Assembly (NCBI RefSeq): GCF_002263495.1
Contig: NZ_CP022753.1
Location: 5,882,312-5,946,311 of the forward strand
Direction of reading: 5' to 3'
Length of the DNA stretch: 64,000 bases
From: Nocardiopsis gilva YIM 90087
Lineage (GTDB): Bacteria; Actinomycetota; Actinomycetes; Streptosporangiales; Streptosporangiaceae
Made by a program: the position numbers and the translations under genes
Shown: positions 27,409-36,271 of the stretch, one piece after another
Layout: each line of letters begins with the position of its first letter
Numbering within the stretch: the first letter of the stretch is position 1
The notes under the pieces: model-generated
Databases searched by the model: none
Told to the model about the DNA's origin: nothing
Seen by the model: only the letters and a program-made list of their open reading frames with translations

Positions 27409-28026
27409 GTGTCGTACAGCGTTCCCGTCTCCGTTCCCACCCGTCCGCGCAGGAATGATCACCTGACGCCGACCGCTCCCGCGCACACTCCGCTCCCCGC
27501 CGACCGCCCCGCCGTCTCCACCGCCGATGAGGTGCCCCCGGGCAACGACATCGACGGCATCGGGGACATCGTGCTCGCCGGGCGGCCGTCCGGCTACGCG
27601 CACTTGGCCGCCCGCCCGATCGCGACGGCTGGACGTCTGGTGGCGGCGGCGCGCGCGGCGGCGTCGGCTCTGGCGCTCGCGCCGTCATCGCTCTCGCGCC
27701 GCTTCCGGCGCCACCGCGGCCACTGGTACATCGCCCCGCGCCCCGTCCGCCGTGCCGTGGACCGCGGTCTGCGGGTGGAGGTCGCCGCCCTGGCCCCGGG
27801 CGAGGCCGCCGAGCTCCCCGAACGCCGCCACCGCCCGGCGACCCGCCGCGGCGTGGCGCTCCACCTCGTCTACGGCGACGCGCACCTGATCACGCCCGAG
27901 GACGACGGCGATCCGGTCATCCGCCCCTTCGCCGCCGGGTCCACCCGGCTCCTGGGCACGGGCAACGGACACCGCCTGGTCAACACCGGCGCCGGACCGG
28001 CGTTGGCGGTTCGCGTCCTCGTCTGA
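27409..28026 (+). CDS. Putative cupin-fold protein
   Basis: About 205 residues. The central part is A/R-rich (AGRLVAAARAAASALALAPS); the C-terminal 90 residues look like a single cupin: VEVAALAPGEAAELPERRHR, then GVALHLVYGDAHLITPED, RPFAAGSTRLLG and HRLVNTGAGPALAVRVLV. The metal-binding histidines of classic cupins are not clearly present. I chose the GTG at 27409 because AAGGA lies ten bases upstream; a GTG at 27295 is possible but its extra codons have poor third-position GC. Function unknown. Confidence 0.5.
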   Translation: MSYSVPVSVPTRPRRNDHLTPTAPAHTPLPADRPAVSTADEVPPGNDIDGIGDIVLAGRPSGYAHLAARPIATAGRLVAAARAAASALALAPSSLSRRFRRHRGHWYIAPRPVRRAVDRGLRVEVAALAPGEAAELPERRHRPATRRGVALHLVYGDAHLITPEDDGDPVIRPFAAGSTRLLGTGNGHRLVNTGAGPALAVRVLV

Positions 28027-28051
28027 GCCGGCGCGGGAGCCACCGCGGCGG

Positions 28052-28423
28052 TCAGCCCTGCCCCGGGGCGGTGGTGGCGCGCAGGGCGTCGTCGACCGCC
28101 TCGATGGAGCGGAGCAGCGCCGCCGTGCGCTGCCCTTCGGACCGGTAGGCGTTCATCACCTGGTCGATGGCGTGTGGGGGAAGGAGCTCGCGCAGGTCGA
28201 CGCGGGCGGTGCGGTACCCCTGGCGCGCTCCTTCGAGGGTCGCGGCGACATGCCGCCGGGCCAGCCGCGAGAGGGCCACCGGGTGGCGGCGCAGTACCCC
28301 GTGCAGCCGGTAGTCGGCCGGGACGTGATCGAACAGCCACACGACCGCCGTCTGCTCGAAGGACTCCGATCCAGGCGGGTGCACGCTCGCCGGCCAGTCC
28401 GCGGACAACTGCTGGTCGGTCAT
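28052..28423 (-). CDS. Hypothetical protein, 123 residues
   Basis: I do not recognise the family. The protein is soluble and mostly helical: FEQTAVVWLFDHVPADYRLH, then GVLRRHPVALSRLARRHVAA, and a C-terminal helix with IDQVMNAYRSEGQRTAALL. The start ATG at 28423 is preceded by GGAGG. It converges on the cupin-like gene, with stops 25 bases apart. Codon bias is normal for the window, which supports a real gene. Confidence 0.6.
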   Translation of the reverse strand: MTDQQLSADWPASVHPPGSESFEQTAVVWLFDHVPADYRLHGVLRRHPVALSRLARRHVAATLEGARQGYRTARVDLRELLPPHAIDQVMNAYRSEGQRTAALLRSIEAVDDALRATTAPGQG

Positions 28424-28523
28424 ACCTCCACCCTACCCGACCTGCGAACATCTGTTCGATTCGCGGTACGGGACCTGGGACGTCCGCCCTCGTGCCGACG
28501 CACCGCAGGGCGCGACGCCGCGC

Positions 28524-28757
28524 CTACTCGGTCGTCGGCGCGCCGGTGTCCTGCCCCTCCTGATCGTGCCGGGCCTGCTGCGCCTGCCGCTGTTCGACCT
28601 CGACCCGGATCGCGTACTCGGCCGCGTCAACCGCGGCGCGGGCGGTGATCGCGCTGGTGTGCGCCCGGTCCAGTTCGTCCAGCGCGATGCAGTCGAACGC
28701 CACCCGGGCGTCGTGGATGGCCGCCTCCAGCTGGCGCCCCGCCTCCTCCAGGCTCAT
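28524..28757 (-). CDS. Hypothetical helical protein, 77 residues
   Basis: A short acidic, helix-forming protein: MSLEEAGRQLEAAIHDARVA, then ALDELDRAHTSAITARAAV, then EYAIRVEVEQRQAQQARHD. It may form a coiled coil. GGGGAG three bases before the ATG supports the start. It precedes the 123-residue gene by 100 bases on the same strand, so the two may be cotranscribed. No family recognised. Confidence 0.6.
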   Translation of the reverse strand: MSLEEAGRQLEAAIHDARVAFDCIALDELDRAHTSAITARAAVDAAEYAIRVEVEQRQAQQARHDQEGQDTGAPTTE

Positions 28758-29009
28758 GTTCTCCCCTTCCCTAGGCGGGTCCGGACAGACGCGCCCGGTG
28801 TGCCTCCTGAGGCCACCGATGCGCGCTTCTTCACGCGTTACTGGTGCTTACCCGTGCAGGCGGGGGCCCATGTCTCACGCCGCCTCAACGAATTGCCGGT
28901 AGGCCGTCGCACCCCCCGACTAGGATTGCCGTGATCCGCCCGGTACAAGGGCGATCGGGCGGCCTCGCGCGGGGGCCGCGACCGCGATTCGGCACACACG
29001 GAGAGACAC

Positions 29010-29855
29010 ATGCGCAACCGCTATCCGGGAACCTGCACCACCTGCGGTACCGGTGTCGCCGCGGGGGACGGCGTCGTCCTCAAGGAGGGCGGGCGGTGGC
29101 GCACCTACTGCGCCGAGCACGAGCCCCGCCCCACTCCGCCGCCGCGCGGCGACCACCTGGGCTGGCACACCGGCGACCTCGCCGGATACGACTGCGAGAC
29201 CTCCTCGAACGACCCGCGTGCGGCGTTCCTCGTCTCCGCGGCGCTGATGCTGCCCTCCGGCGCCACCCGCACCTGGCTGGCCGACCCCGGCGACCGGGAG
29301 ATTCCGCAGGACGCCATCGCCATCCACGGCATCACCAACGAGCGCGCGCGGGCCGAGGGCGCGCCCGCCGAGGAGGTGCTGGCGGAGATCGCCGAGTCCC
29401 TCGCCGAGCACCTGCTCGCCGGTCGCGGCCTGGTGATTTTCAACGCACCGTTCGACCTCGGCGTCCTCACCGGTGAGCTGCGCCGCCACGGGCTGAAGTC
29501 CCTGGCGGAGCGGCTGTCCGGGGAACCCTGCCCGATCATCGACCCGCTGGTCATCGACCGCGGCATCGACCCGTACCGGCGCGGGCCGCGCAACCTCGCG
29601 GCGATGTGCGCCTACTACGGCGTGGATCCGGGCGACGCCCACACGGCCCATGGCGATGCCGCCGCCTGTCTCGCCCTGGCCCGCGAGATCGGCGCGCGCC
29701 ACCCGGATATCGCCGCGCTGAGCCTGACCGACCTGCACGCCCGGCAGGTCGAGTGGGCCGCCGCCTACGCGCGCAGCCGCCAGGAGTGGCTCGACCGCAG
29801 CAGGCCCGGCCACGGCCGGGTGATCGACGGCAGTTGGCCGTCAACGGCCGAGTAA
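29010..29855 (+). CDS. DEDDh 3'-5' exonuclease (DnaQ-like) with N-terminal zinc ribbon
   Basis: A predicted exonuclease of 281 residues. Residues 1-40 hold a small cysteine cluster (CTTCGTG, then TYCAEH) likely to bind zinc. The exonuclease fold has ExoI in YDCETSSND (D and E), ExoII in LVIFNAPFDLGVL and ExoIII in AHGDAAACLALA with the DEDDh histidine and aspartate. The order is that of the DnaQ/epsilon-like family often called '3'-5' exonuclease' in Streptomyces. The ATG at 29010 has GGAG six bases upstream. A hairpin terminator follows at 29929. Confidence 0.86.
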   Translation: MRNRYPGTCTTCGTGVAAGDGVVLKEGGRWRTYCAEHEPRPTPPPRGDHLGWHTGDLAGYDCETSSNDPRAAFLVSAALMLPSGATRTWLADPGDREIPQDAIAIHGITNERARAEGAPAEEVLAEIAESLAEHLLAGRGLVIFNAPFDLGVLTGELRRHGLKSLAERLSGEPCPIIDPLVIDRGIDPYRRGPRNLAAMCAYYGVDPGDAHTAHGDAAACLALAREIGARHPDIAALSLTDLHARQVEWAAAYARSRQEWLDRSRPGHGRVIDGSWPSTAE

Positions 29856-29928
29856 TCGCCCCCCACGAGGCACCACCGGCACCCCGTGTCACGCGTTTAC
29901 TTTCCACCCCTTAGTCTGAAATGTGGAC

Positions 29929-29951
29929 CGCCCGGAGCATCGCTCCGGGCG
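29929..29951 (+). terminator. Hairpin after the exonuclease gene
   Basis: A perfect 10-bp stem (CGCCCGGAGC with GCTCCGGGCG) with an ATC loop, 74 bases past the stop. There is no U-tract. Confidence 0.6.
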
Positions 29952-30143
29952 TAGCCGTGTGTCCGGAGTGTTCACAGCATTCCGCGAGCGCACACCGGGG
30001 TGATCCGCCCCCGCCTCGACCGAGGCACCCGAGCGCACCCGCTCCGCGCCGCCCCTCCCCCCTCGCGCGCCTGGCCGACGGACGCGTTCGGATGTAAGTC
30101 GACGAAAAGGAGGAGGCGCGCCGGAACGGGGCGTCGTTAGACA

Positions 30144-31973
30144 GTGGCGTTAGACAACGGAAATAACCCCCAATCCAACACTGACGAGATCAGCACCGCG
30201 GACCTGCTCTGGGAGCCCCCGGAGACCTCCAAGGCCGACCGCGCCCCCAAGACCGACCGCATCGTGTTCGGTGTCTCGGCGGTTCTCGCCCTCGCCTTCC
30301 TGGCCTGGGGCGTGATCGCGCGGGATTCGCTGAGCAAGCTGTCCGCGAGCGCGATGCAGGGCCTCATCCACAACGCCGGCTGGGGATTCGTGCTGGCGGC
30401 CTCCGGATTCGTGGTCTTCGCGCTGTGGCTGGCCTTCAGCAAGTACGGCAGCATCCGGCTGGGCCGCGACGACGAGGCGCCGGAGTTCAAGACCCTGTCC
30501 TGGATCGCCATGATGTTCGGCGCCGGGATGGGCATCGGCCTGGTCTTCTACGGCGTCAGCGAGCCGATCTCGCACTACCTCAACGCCCCTCCCGGAACCG
30601 AGCCCGTCTCGTTCTTCACCGGCGGGACGACGGAGGCCAAGGCCGCCGTGCAGGGCCAGGCCATCGAGCACTCCATGGCCACCACCCTGTTCCACTGGAC
30701 GCTGCACCCGTGGTCCATCTACGCGGTCGTCGGCCTGGCCATCGCCTACGGCGCCTTCCGCCGCGGCCGCGGGCAGCTCATCAGCGCCGCGTTCACCCCG
30801 CTCATCGGTGAGCGGCACGCCAACGGGGCCGTCGGGCGCGTCATCGACATCTTCGCCCTGTTCGCGACGCTCTTCGGCACCGCGGCCTCACTCGGCATCG
30901 GCACCCTGCAGATCGCCGGCGGCCTCAAGGAGCTGGGCTGGGTCGACAACATCACCAACCCGGTGCTGATCGGCGTCATCGGCGTCCTGATGGTCTGCTT
31001 CCTGCTGTCGGCCGTCTCGGGTGTGGCCAAGGGCATTCAGTGGCTGTCCAACACCAACCTGGTCCTGGCCTTCCTGCTGCTGTTCTTCCTGCTGTTCGCA
31101 GGGGCGACGGTCTTCATCTTCAACCTGTTCCCGACCGCCCTCGGCTCCTACATCAACGAGCTGTTCTCCATGTCGGCGCGGACCGCCGACGTCGGCGGCG
31201 ACGCGACCGAGACGTGGCTGTCGGGCTGGACGATCTTCTACTGGGCGTGGTGGATCTCCTGGTCGCCGTTTGTCGGCATGTTCATCGCCCGCATCAGCCG
31301 CGGCCGGACCATCCGCCAGTTCATCGGCGGGGTCATCCTGGTGCCGAGCGCGCTGAGCCTGGTCTGGTTCTGTGTCATGGGCGGTTCGGCGCTCAGCATG
31401 GAGCAGAACGGCAACGGGGTCTCCGGGGCGGACGGCGCCGAAGGGCAGCTGTTCGCGCTGCTGGGCCAGTACCCGGCGCCCACGTTCATGATGCTGCTCA
31501 CGATCGTGCTCATCGCGATCTTCTTCATCACCGGCGCCGACTCCGCGTCCATCGTCATGGGCACCATGTCGCAGCGCGGCGCGATCCGCCCGCAGCGCAA
31601 GGTCACGGTGTTCTGGGGCGTGATGATGGGGGGTGTCGCGGCCATCATGATGCTGATCGGCGGCAGCGACGCGCTCACCGGCCTGCAGAACCTCACGATC
31701 ATCGTGGCGGCGCCGTTCACCATCATCATCGTGCTGATGTGCGTCGCGCTCGTCCGCGACCTGCAGCGCGACCCGGTGGTGCTGCGTTCGGCCAAGGGTG
31801 AGGAGGTCGTGGCGGCGGCCGTCATCGCCGGTGCGCAGGACCACGACGGGGACTTCCAGCTGGAGATCTCCTCCACCGACGACAGCGCCGAAGCGGCGGA
31901 GGAAACCGCCGACGAGGACGGTGGCTCCGCTCCGGACGACCAGGCCCCGGCCTACAGCTCGACGGGCGGCTGA
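30144..31973 (+). CDS. BCCT family glycine betaine / choline transporter
   Basis: Imports quaternary ammonium osmolytes, usually with sodium, across the cytoplasmic membrane. The 609-residue protein has twelve predicted helices. Family signatures are MMFGAGMGIGLVFYGVSEPI in the glycine-rich unwound helix and FYWAWWISWSPFVGMFIARI in the tryptophan-rich helix. The N-terminus is short and the C-terminal tail is acidic (DSAEAAEETADEDGG), unlike the basic osmosensor tail of Corynebacterium BetP. The GTG at 30144 lacks a good Shine-Dalgarno sequence; GGAGGAGG lies 30 bases upstream. Exact substrate unknown. Confidence 0.92.
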   Translation: MALDNGNNPQSNTDEISTADLLWEPPETSKADRAPKTDRIVFGVSAVLALAFLAWGVIARDSLSKLSASAMQGLIHNAGWGFVLAASGFVVFALWLAFSKYGSIRLGRDDEAPEFKTLSWIAMMFGAGMGIGLVFYGVSEPISHYLNAPPGTEPVSFFTGGTTEAKAAVQGQAIEHSMATTLFHWTLHPWSIYAVVGLAIAYGAFRRGRGQLISAAFTPLIGERHANGAVGRVIDIFALFATLFGTAASLGIGTLQIAGGLKELGWVDNITNPVLIGVIGVLMVCFLLSAVSGVAKGIQWLSNTNLVLAFLLLFFLLFAGATVFIFNLFPTALGSYINELFSMSARTADVGGDATETWLSGWTIFYWAWWISWSPFVGMFIARISRGRTIRQFIGGVILVPSALSLVWFCVMGGSALSMEQNGNGVSGADGAEGQLFALLGQYPAPTFMMLLTIVLIAIFFITGADSASIVMGTMSQRGAIRPQRKVTVFWGVMMGGVAAIMMLIGGSDALTGLQNLTIIVAAPFTIIIVLMCVALVRDLQRDPVVLRSAKGEEVVAAAVIAGAQDHDGDFQLEISSTDDSAEAAEETADEDGGSAPDDQAPAYSSTGG

Positions 31974-31981
31974 GCCGGCAC

Positions 31982-32024
31982 CCCTCGCTGGTCTCGGCGG
32001 CGTGGCCGCAGAGACCAGCGAGGG
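31982..32024. terminator. Bidirectional hairpin between BCCT and PfkB genes
   Basis: A perfect 14-bp stem (CCCTCGCTGGTCTC with GAGACCAGCGAGGG) and a 15-base loop lie between two converging genes, nine bases past the BCCT stop and 13 before the PfkB stop. Confidence 0.8.
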
Positions 32025-32036
32025 CGCCGCGTCCGG

Positions 32037-33200
32037 TCAGGGGCGCCGACCGATGGTCGCGCTCGCGCGCCGCTGATCGGTGGGCAGCCACCCGCGCGGC
32101 ACCAGGTCCGCCAGGAAGCCGTAGTCCCGGGCCAGCTTCCGCTCGGCCTCGCTGTGCGCGGCGTTCACGCGCACCCACCAGGCGGCGATGTCCGCCCAGC
32201 CCGGAGCCGACAGCGACCCCCCGGTGTGCTGCACCGACAGTGCCGCGGAGAGGTTCGCGAACCGCAGCCGCTGCTCCAGCGGCCACCCCGCCAGCGTCCC
32301 CACGATGAACGCCGAGCCGAACACGTCGCCGGCGCCGGTGGTGTCGATGGCCTCCAAGACCAGCCCTTCCACCTCGGCGCTCTCATTGGTCGCCTGATCG
32401 ACGGCGTACGCGCCGCGCGGGCCGTCGGTCACCACCGCCACCGGCACGTACTCGGCCAGCGCCGCCAGCGCTGACGCCGGGCTTCCGGTGCGGGTGTAGG
32501 ACATGGCCTCGATGGCGTTGGGCAGGAACGCGTGGCAGTGCTCCAGCTGCCGGAGGACCGAACCGCACCACGTCTGGCTGTCGTCCCAGCCGACGTCGGC
32601 GAAGATCTTGGCGCCGTGTGCGGCCTGGTCCACCGCCCACTGCGGCACCGAGTTCCCCGCCTCCAGGCTGACGAACGCCGCGCGCGCCCGCGGCAGGGCG
32701 CGCGCCATGTCCGCCAGCGGGATCGGCGAGGGGTGTTCGTGGGTGACCAGGCTCCGGTCGCCCCGGAAGGCGAGCGAGACCGTGAACGGCGAGTGCCAGT
32801 CGGAGATGCGGCGGGACGCCGTGAGGTCCACCTTCTCCTGGTCGGAGAGGATGTCCCAGGAGAAGTCGCCGTAGACGTCCTCGCCAAACGCGGCGGCCAC
32901 CGCGGTGCGCAGGCCCAGCCGCGACGCGGCCACGGCGAGGTTGGCCACTCCGCCGGGGCAGGAGCCCATGCCGTCGGCCGCCACCTCGGTGCCGGAGGCG
33001 GGCGGCGCGGCCAGCCCGGTGAGGACGATGTCGAAGAAGACGGTGCCGCTGAGGGCCAGGTCGATAGCGGGGCTGTCGGGCTCCCGCTCGCCCGCGAGAA
33101 CGTCGTGCCGCTCACCGACCAGGGGCGCGGATTCCAACCGTCCGTAGGCCGTCGCAGACACCGCCTCCTGCCGCTCCTCCTCGTGCTCCCGCGTCGCCAT
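32037..33200 (-). CDS. PfkB family carbohydrate kinase
   Basis: A sugar or nucleoside kinase of about 387 residues. It has the N-terminal PfkB glycine motif GMGSCPGGVANLAVAASRLG and the C-terminal catalytic motif DTTGAGDVFGSAF with the base aspartate. The first 50 residues are a variable extension. The ATG at 33200 (MATREHEEE) has GAGG eight bases upstream; an ORF start 60 bases earlier is less likely. It diverges from a GH4 glycosidase, so a linked carbohydrate pathway is plausible, but the sugar cannot be read from the sequence. Confidence 0.86.
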   Translation of the reverse strand: MATREHEEERQEAVSATAYGRLESAPLVGERHDVLAGEREPDSPAIDLALSGTVFFDIVLTGLAAPPASGTEVAADGMGSCPGGVANLAVAASRLGLRTAVAAAFGEDVYGDFSWDILSDQEKVDLTASRRISDWHSPFTVSLAFRGDRSLVTHEHPSPIPLADMARALPRARAAFVSLEAGNSVPQWAVDQAAHGAKIFADVGWDDSQTWCGSVLRQLEHCHAFLPNAIEAMSYTRTGSPASALAALAEYVPVAVVTDGPRGAYAVDQATNESAEVEGLVLEAIDTTGAGDVFGSAFIVGTLAGWPLEQRLRFANLSAALSVQHTGGSLSAPGWADIAAWWVRVNAAHSEAERKLARDYGFLADLVPRGWLPTDQRRASATIGRRP

Positions 33201-33272
33201 GCCGGTTTCCTCGCCCTGTTCGATGCCGTTAGTTGTGCAGGGTACGCAGGTGGTCAACACCCCGCACCTCTA

Positions 33273-33338
33273 CCGTTGATCTCGGAGATATTGGGGTAAA
33301 AATCGACGCTGAAACCCCAATATCCCCGAGATCAACGG
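33273..33338. repeat. Long dispersed hairpin, copy C
   Basis: A 25-bp stem with one mismatch and a 16-base loop. The outer arm CCGTTGATCTCGGAGATAT is shared with copies A and B, but the inner stem is TTGGGGT with ACCCCAA instead of CGACCGAA with TTCGGTCG. It lies between the divergent PfkB and GH4 genes and ends 16 bases before the GH4 start, so it would be in the GH4 leader if transcription starts upstream of it. Confidence 0.85.
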
Positions 33339-33354
33339 GGAAAAGGAGACGAGC

Positions 33355-34737
33355 GTGCGGTTGACGATCCTCGGCGGGGGCGGGTTCCGTGTGCCGCTGG
33401 TGTACCGGGCGCTGCTCGCCGACGCTACGCGCGGCAGCGGCGTCATCTCCGAGCTGGTGCTGTTCGACACCGACGAGCGGCGGCTGCGCGCGATCGGCGC
33501 CGTTCTGGAGCGGCAGCGCGACGCGCACCGCGCGGCCGGCGGAGCCCCTGCGCCGGCCATCCGCGCCGAGACCGATGCGGTGGCGGCGCTGCGCGGCACG
33601 GACCTGGTCTTCTCCGCCATCCGCGTGGGCGGCATGCCGGGCCGGGTACGTGACGAGCGCGTCGCGCTGGCGGCCGGCGTCATCGGCCAGGAGACCGTCG
33701 GTGCGGGAGGCATCAGCTACGGGCTGCGCACGCTTCCGGTGGCCCTGCGGTTCGCCCGGACGATCGCCGAGGAGGCCCCGGACGCCTGGGTGGCCAACTT
33801 CACCAACCCGGCCGGGCTGGTCACCGAGGCCATGGCCGAGGTGCTGGGCGACCGCGTCGTCGGGATCTGCGACTCGCCCGTCGGCCTGGCCCGGCGCGCG
33901 GCACGGACGCTGGGCCTGGACCCCGCCGATACGCACGCCGACTATGTCGGCCTGAACCACCTGGGCTGGCTGCGCGGACTGTGGGCGGGCGGCCGCGACC
34001 GGCTCCCGGAGCTGCTGGCCGACGACGCCGCGCTCACCTCGTTCGAGGAGGGGCGGCTGTTCGGCGCGGACTGGCTGCGTGCCCTGGGCTGCCTGCCCAA
34101 CGAGTACCTGCACTACTACTACATGGCGCGGGAGGCGCACGCCGCGACCGCCCGGACGCTCGCCCACGGCGGGCAGACCCGCGGCGAGCAACTCGTGGCG
34201 CAGCAGGAGGCCTTCTACCGCGCGGCCGCCGCCGATCCCCAGGACGCGTTGACGCTGTGGGAGGCGGCCCGCAGGGAGCGGGAGGAGACCTACATGGCCG
34301 ACAACCGCCGCGCGGCCGGGGACGTGCAGCGGGACGAGGAGGACCTCGACGGCGGCGGGTACGAGCGGGTGGCGCTGGCGGTGATGCGGGCGGTCGCCCG
34401 CGACGAGCCGACGCGGTTGATCGTCGATGTCCGCAACCGCGGCGCCCTCTCCGAGTTGGACGCCGACGCGGTGGCGGAGGTGCCCTGCCTGGTCGACGCG
34501 AGCGGAGCGCGCCCACTGGCCGCCGCTCCGCTGACCGGCCACCAGTCCGCGCTGGTCCAGGCGGTCAAAGCGGTCGACCGAGAGGTGATCGAGGCGGTCC
34601 GCACGGGGTCGCGCACCCCGGCCCTGCGCGCCTTCGCCACCCATCCCCTCGTGGACTCGGTGCACACCGCACGCACCCTGCTCGACGGGTACATGGAGGC
34701 GTTCCCCGAGTTGGCGAAGGTGCTGGTGCGGCCGTAG
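33355..34737 (+). CDS. Glycoside hydrolase family 4 (6-phospho-beta-glucosidase type)
   Basis: An NAD- and metal-dependent glycosidase of 460 residues. The N-terminal Rossmann motif is LTILGGGGFRVPLVYRALL; then NFTNPAGLVTEAM, the metal-binding CDSPVGLARR and GLNHLGWLRGL are GH4 signatures, including the essential cysteine and histidine. GH4 enzymes act on phosphorylated or free alpha/beta glycosides through an oxidation-elimination mechanism. The GTG at 33355 has AAGGAG at ideal spacing. Hairpin copy C is just upstream and a 36-bp palindrome just downstream. The divergent PfkB kinase may act in the same pathway. Confidence 0.9.
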   Translation: MRLTILGGGGFRVPLVYRALLADATRGSGVISELVLFDTDERRLRAIGAVLERQRDAHRAAGGAPAPAIRAETDAVAALRGTDLVFSAIRVGGMPGRVRDERVALAAGVIGQETVGAGGISYGLRTLPVALRFARTIAEEAPDAWVANFTNPAGLVTEAMAEVLGDRVVGICDSPVGLARRAARTLGLDPADTHADYVGLNHLGWLRGLWAGGRDRLPELLADDAALTSFEEGRLFGADWLRALGCLPNEYLHYYYMAREAHAATARTLAHGGQTRGEQLVAQQEAFYRAAAADPQDALTLWEAARREREETYMADNRRAAGDVQRDEEDLDGGGYERVALAVMRAVARDEPTRLIVDVRNRGALSELDADAVAEVPCLVDASGARPLAAAPLTGHQSALVQAVKAVDREVIEAVRTGSRTPALRAFATHPLVDSVHTARTLLDGYMEAFPELAKVLVRP

Positions 34738-34746
34738 GCGCGCGAC

Positions 34747-34782
34747 CGGTCGGCGTGCCGGGGATCCCCGGCACGCCGACCG
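34747..34782. terminator. Perfect 36-bp palindrome between converging genes
   Basis: An uninterrupted palindrome centred on GGGGATCCCC, ten bases past the GH4 stop and 14 before the stop of the HTH gene. It probably terminates transcription from both sides. Confidence 0.75.
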
Positions 34783-34795
34783 CCCCGCTCACCGC

Positions 34796-35158
34796 CTATT
34801 TTCGTTTCCAGCCCCGATCGGACCCGCGCGGCGCGGGTACGGCGCTGCGGCGGTCGAGATAGTCGAGGATCGCGCTCATGGCGACGCGCCGACAGCGGCG
34901 GATCCGAACGGACGCCAGCTCCCCGCGGGTGATGAGTTCGTAGACGGTGCGGCGGGAGACATTGAGCTCGCGGGCGGTGTCATCGACCGTGAGCAGCCAC
35001 TGCGACCCCTTGTCCTCGCTGTACACGTAGACCGGGGCATTCCTGCCCGGACCGAAGAAGTGGTAGCTGCGGCCGTCGACGCGCACGACACCGAAATAGG
35101 GCTTCTCGGCTTTGGCGCCGCGGCTTCCCTCGGGGTGACCCTGAATGCTATCGTTCAA
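34796..35158 (-). CDS. Excisionase-type helix-turn-helix DNA-binding protein
   Basis: About 120 residues. The C-terminal 65 carry the HTH_17/excisionase pattern: WLLTVDDTARELNVSRRTVY, then ELITRGELASVRIRRCRRVA and ILDYLDRR. An N-terminal 50-residue domain (PYFGVVRVDGRSYHFF) precedes it. I chose a TTG start at 35158 because AGGAG lies eight bases upstream; the longer ORF reads through an A/T-richer, non-coding region. Such proteins bind AT-rich or inverted-repeat DNA as regulators or phage excision factors. No integrase is adjacent, so a stand-alone regulator is more likely. Confidence 0.72.
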   Translation of the reverse strand: MNDSIQGHPEGSRGAKAEKPYFGVVRVDGRSYHFFGPGRNAPVYVYSEDKGSQWLLTVDDTARELNVSRRTVYELITRGELASVRIRRCRRVAMSAILDYLDRRSAVPAPRGSDRGWKRK

Positions 35159-35732
35159 GGCGAACGCTCCTGTTCTGCAGATTTTCTCGGCTGAATTCTC
35201 TGACGCAACGGATCGTTCTGCGCCCCGACTGCGACTGGTGTTGGCGCACCGGAAATCACGTCGGGGCCTTTTTCTGTGTGACTGCGATCCTACTAAGCAA
35301 CTTAGATATCGTCCGCGCGATACCAGGATTCCCTCAAAATCGCCCATAAAGCGGCAGATCTACCTCGCCTGCGATGGGGAGGGCCATCCGCGGGCCAGTG
35401 GCCGACCGCCTCGCGATGTCGGAGGATTCATCGGCCCCACACAGCATCTCCCGGCCCGGTGTCCAGCAAACTATCGCACCCGTCCGCCAGGTTGCAATGA
35501 CATCTCGACCCGAGGACGGCGATAACCGGAAATCCGCGCAATCCGCACGTCGGCGCACGAGCCGTTCGTTGAAAGCGCAACCGCACCACGGAAACTGAGA
35601 AAAATCTCAGACCTCAGAAAAAGGACGAACCGCACTTCTCGCACCATCAGCGCGAGAGATGACCAGGTTTCGGAAATCCGAAATAAGCGCGTGAGGCCCG
35701 GCAACAACCCGACGCCTTCCGCCGACGCCGCA
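35159..35732. other. Intergenic region of lower GC
   Basis: About 570 bases with base composition well below the genes around it and no supported coding sequence. It includes the promoter of the HTH gene. The lower GC could mark transferred DNA or a regulatory region. Confidence 0.45.
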
Positions 35733-36092
35733 TCACGGGCGCCCCAGATCGCGCAGCCGGTCGACCACCTCTCGGGACCGCCGCTGGTCCATCCCCGTCT
35801 CGTCGCGCATCACCCGCACCGCCTCGACCCCCCGGCCCAGCGCGAGTAGTTCCCGCACCCGCGCGACGGTCTGCGCCGGGACCGGCTCATCGGCCTCGGC
35901 CGCGTCGCCCCCATCGGCCGCACTGACCAATGTGTAACCACCGACCGGCGCACCCGGCTCCGGGACAGCGGGGCGCTGCGGCCCGGACGGGACCTCCCCC
36001 TCCCCCGGCCCGAGCCGGCCCATCACCCAGACCCCGAGGCCGAGGACCCCCACGGCCCCGAGCAACGCCACGAGCATCAACGCAAGGCTCAT
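35733..36092 (-). CDS. Membrane-anchored protein with L7/L12-like C-terminal domain
   Basis: A 119-residue protein. One N-terminal membrane helix (LMLVALLGAVGVLGLGVWVM) is followed by a P/E/G-rich linker and a C-terminal helical domain (TVARVRELLALGRGVEAVRV, then RRSREVVDRLRDL). That domain resembles the C-terminal domain of ribosomal protein L7/L12 found in many small actinobacterial membrane proteins. The cytoplasmic domain probably binds a partner; function unknown. Confidence 0.65.
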   Translation of the reverse strand: MSLALMLVALLGAVGVLGLGVWVMGRLGPGEGEVPSGPQRPAVPEPGAPVGGYTLVSAADGGDAAEADEPVPAQTVARVRELLALGRGVEAVRVMRDETGMDQRRSREVVDRLRDLGRP

Positions 36093-36271
36093 GACCTGGG
36101 CTTACCCAGGACACAGCCATGCTCACAACCCGTGTGCTGGGCAAACTTCGCGCGCTCCCACATGTCGTGACTCAGGTATGGACATCCCGCTTTGCGGTTG
36201 ATTAGGTGGATACTCAGGGTGCGCACCCGATCACGATTTGTCGGCATCGCATGTGCTGGAAAGGACCATCC

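Noticed and set aside
26952-27440. Minus-strand ORF starting MGTETGTLYDTGVWSFVEW
   Set aside because: The first residues look plausible, but the rest lacks codon bias and it overlaps the better-supported plus-strand start. It remains a weak alternative.
34796-35347. 183-residue version of the HTH protein
   Set aside because: The extra 63 codons lie in lower-GC DNA with no bias; the TTG at 35158 with AGGAG fits better.
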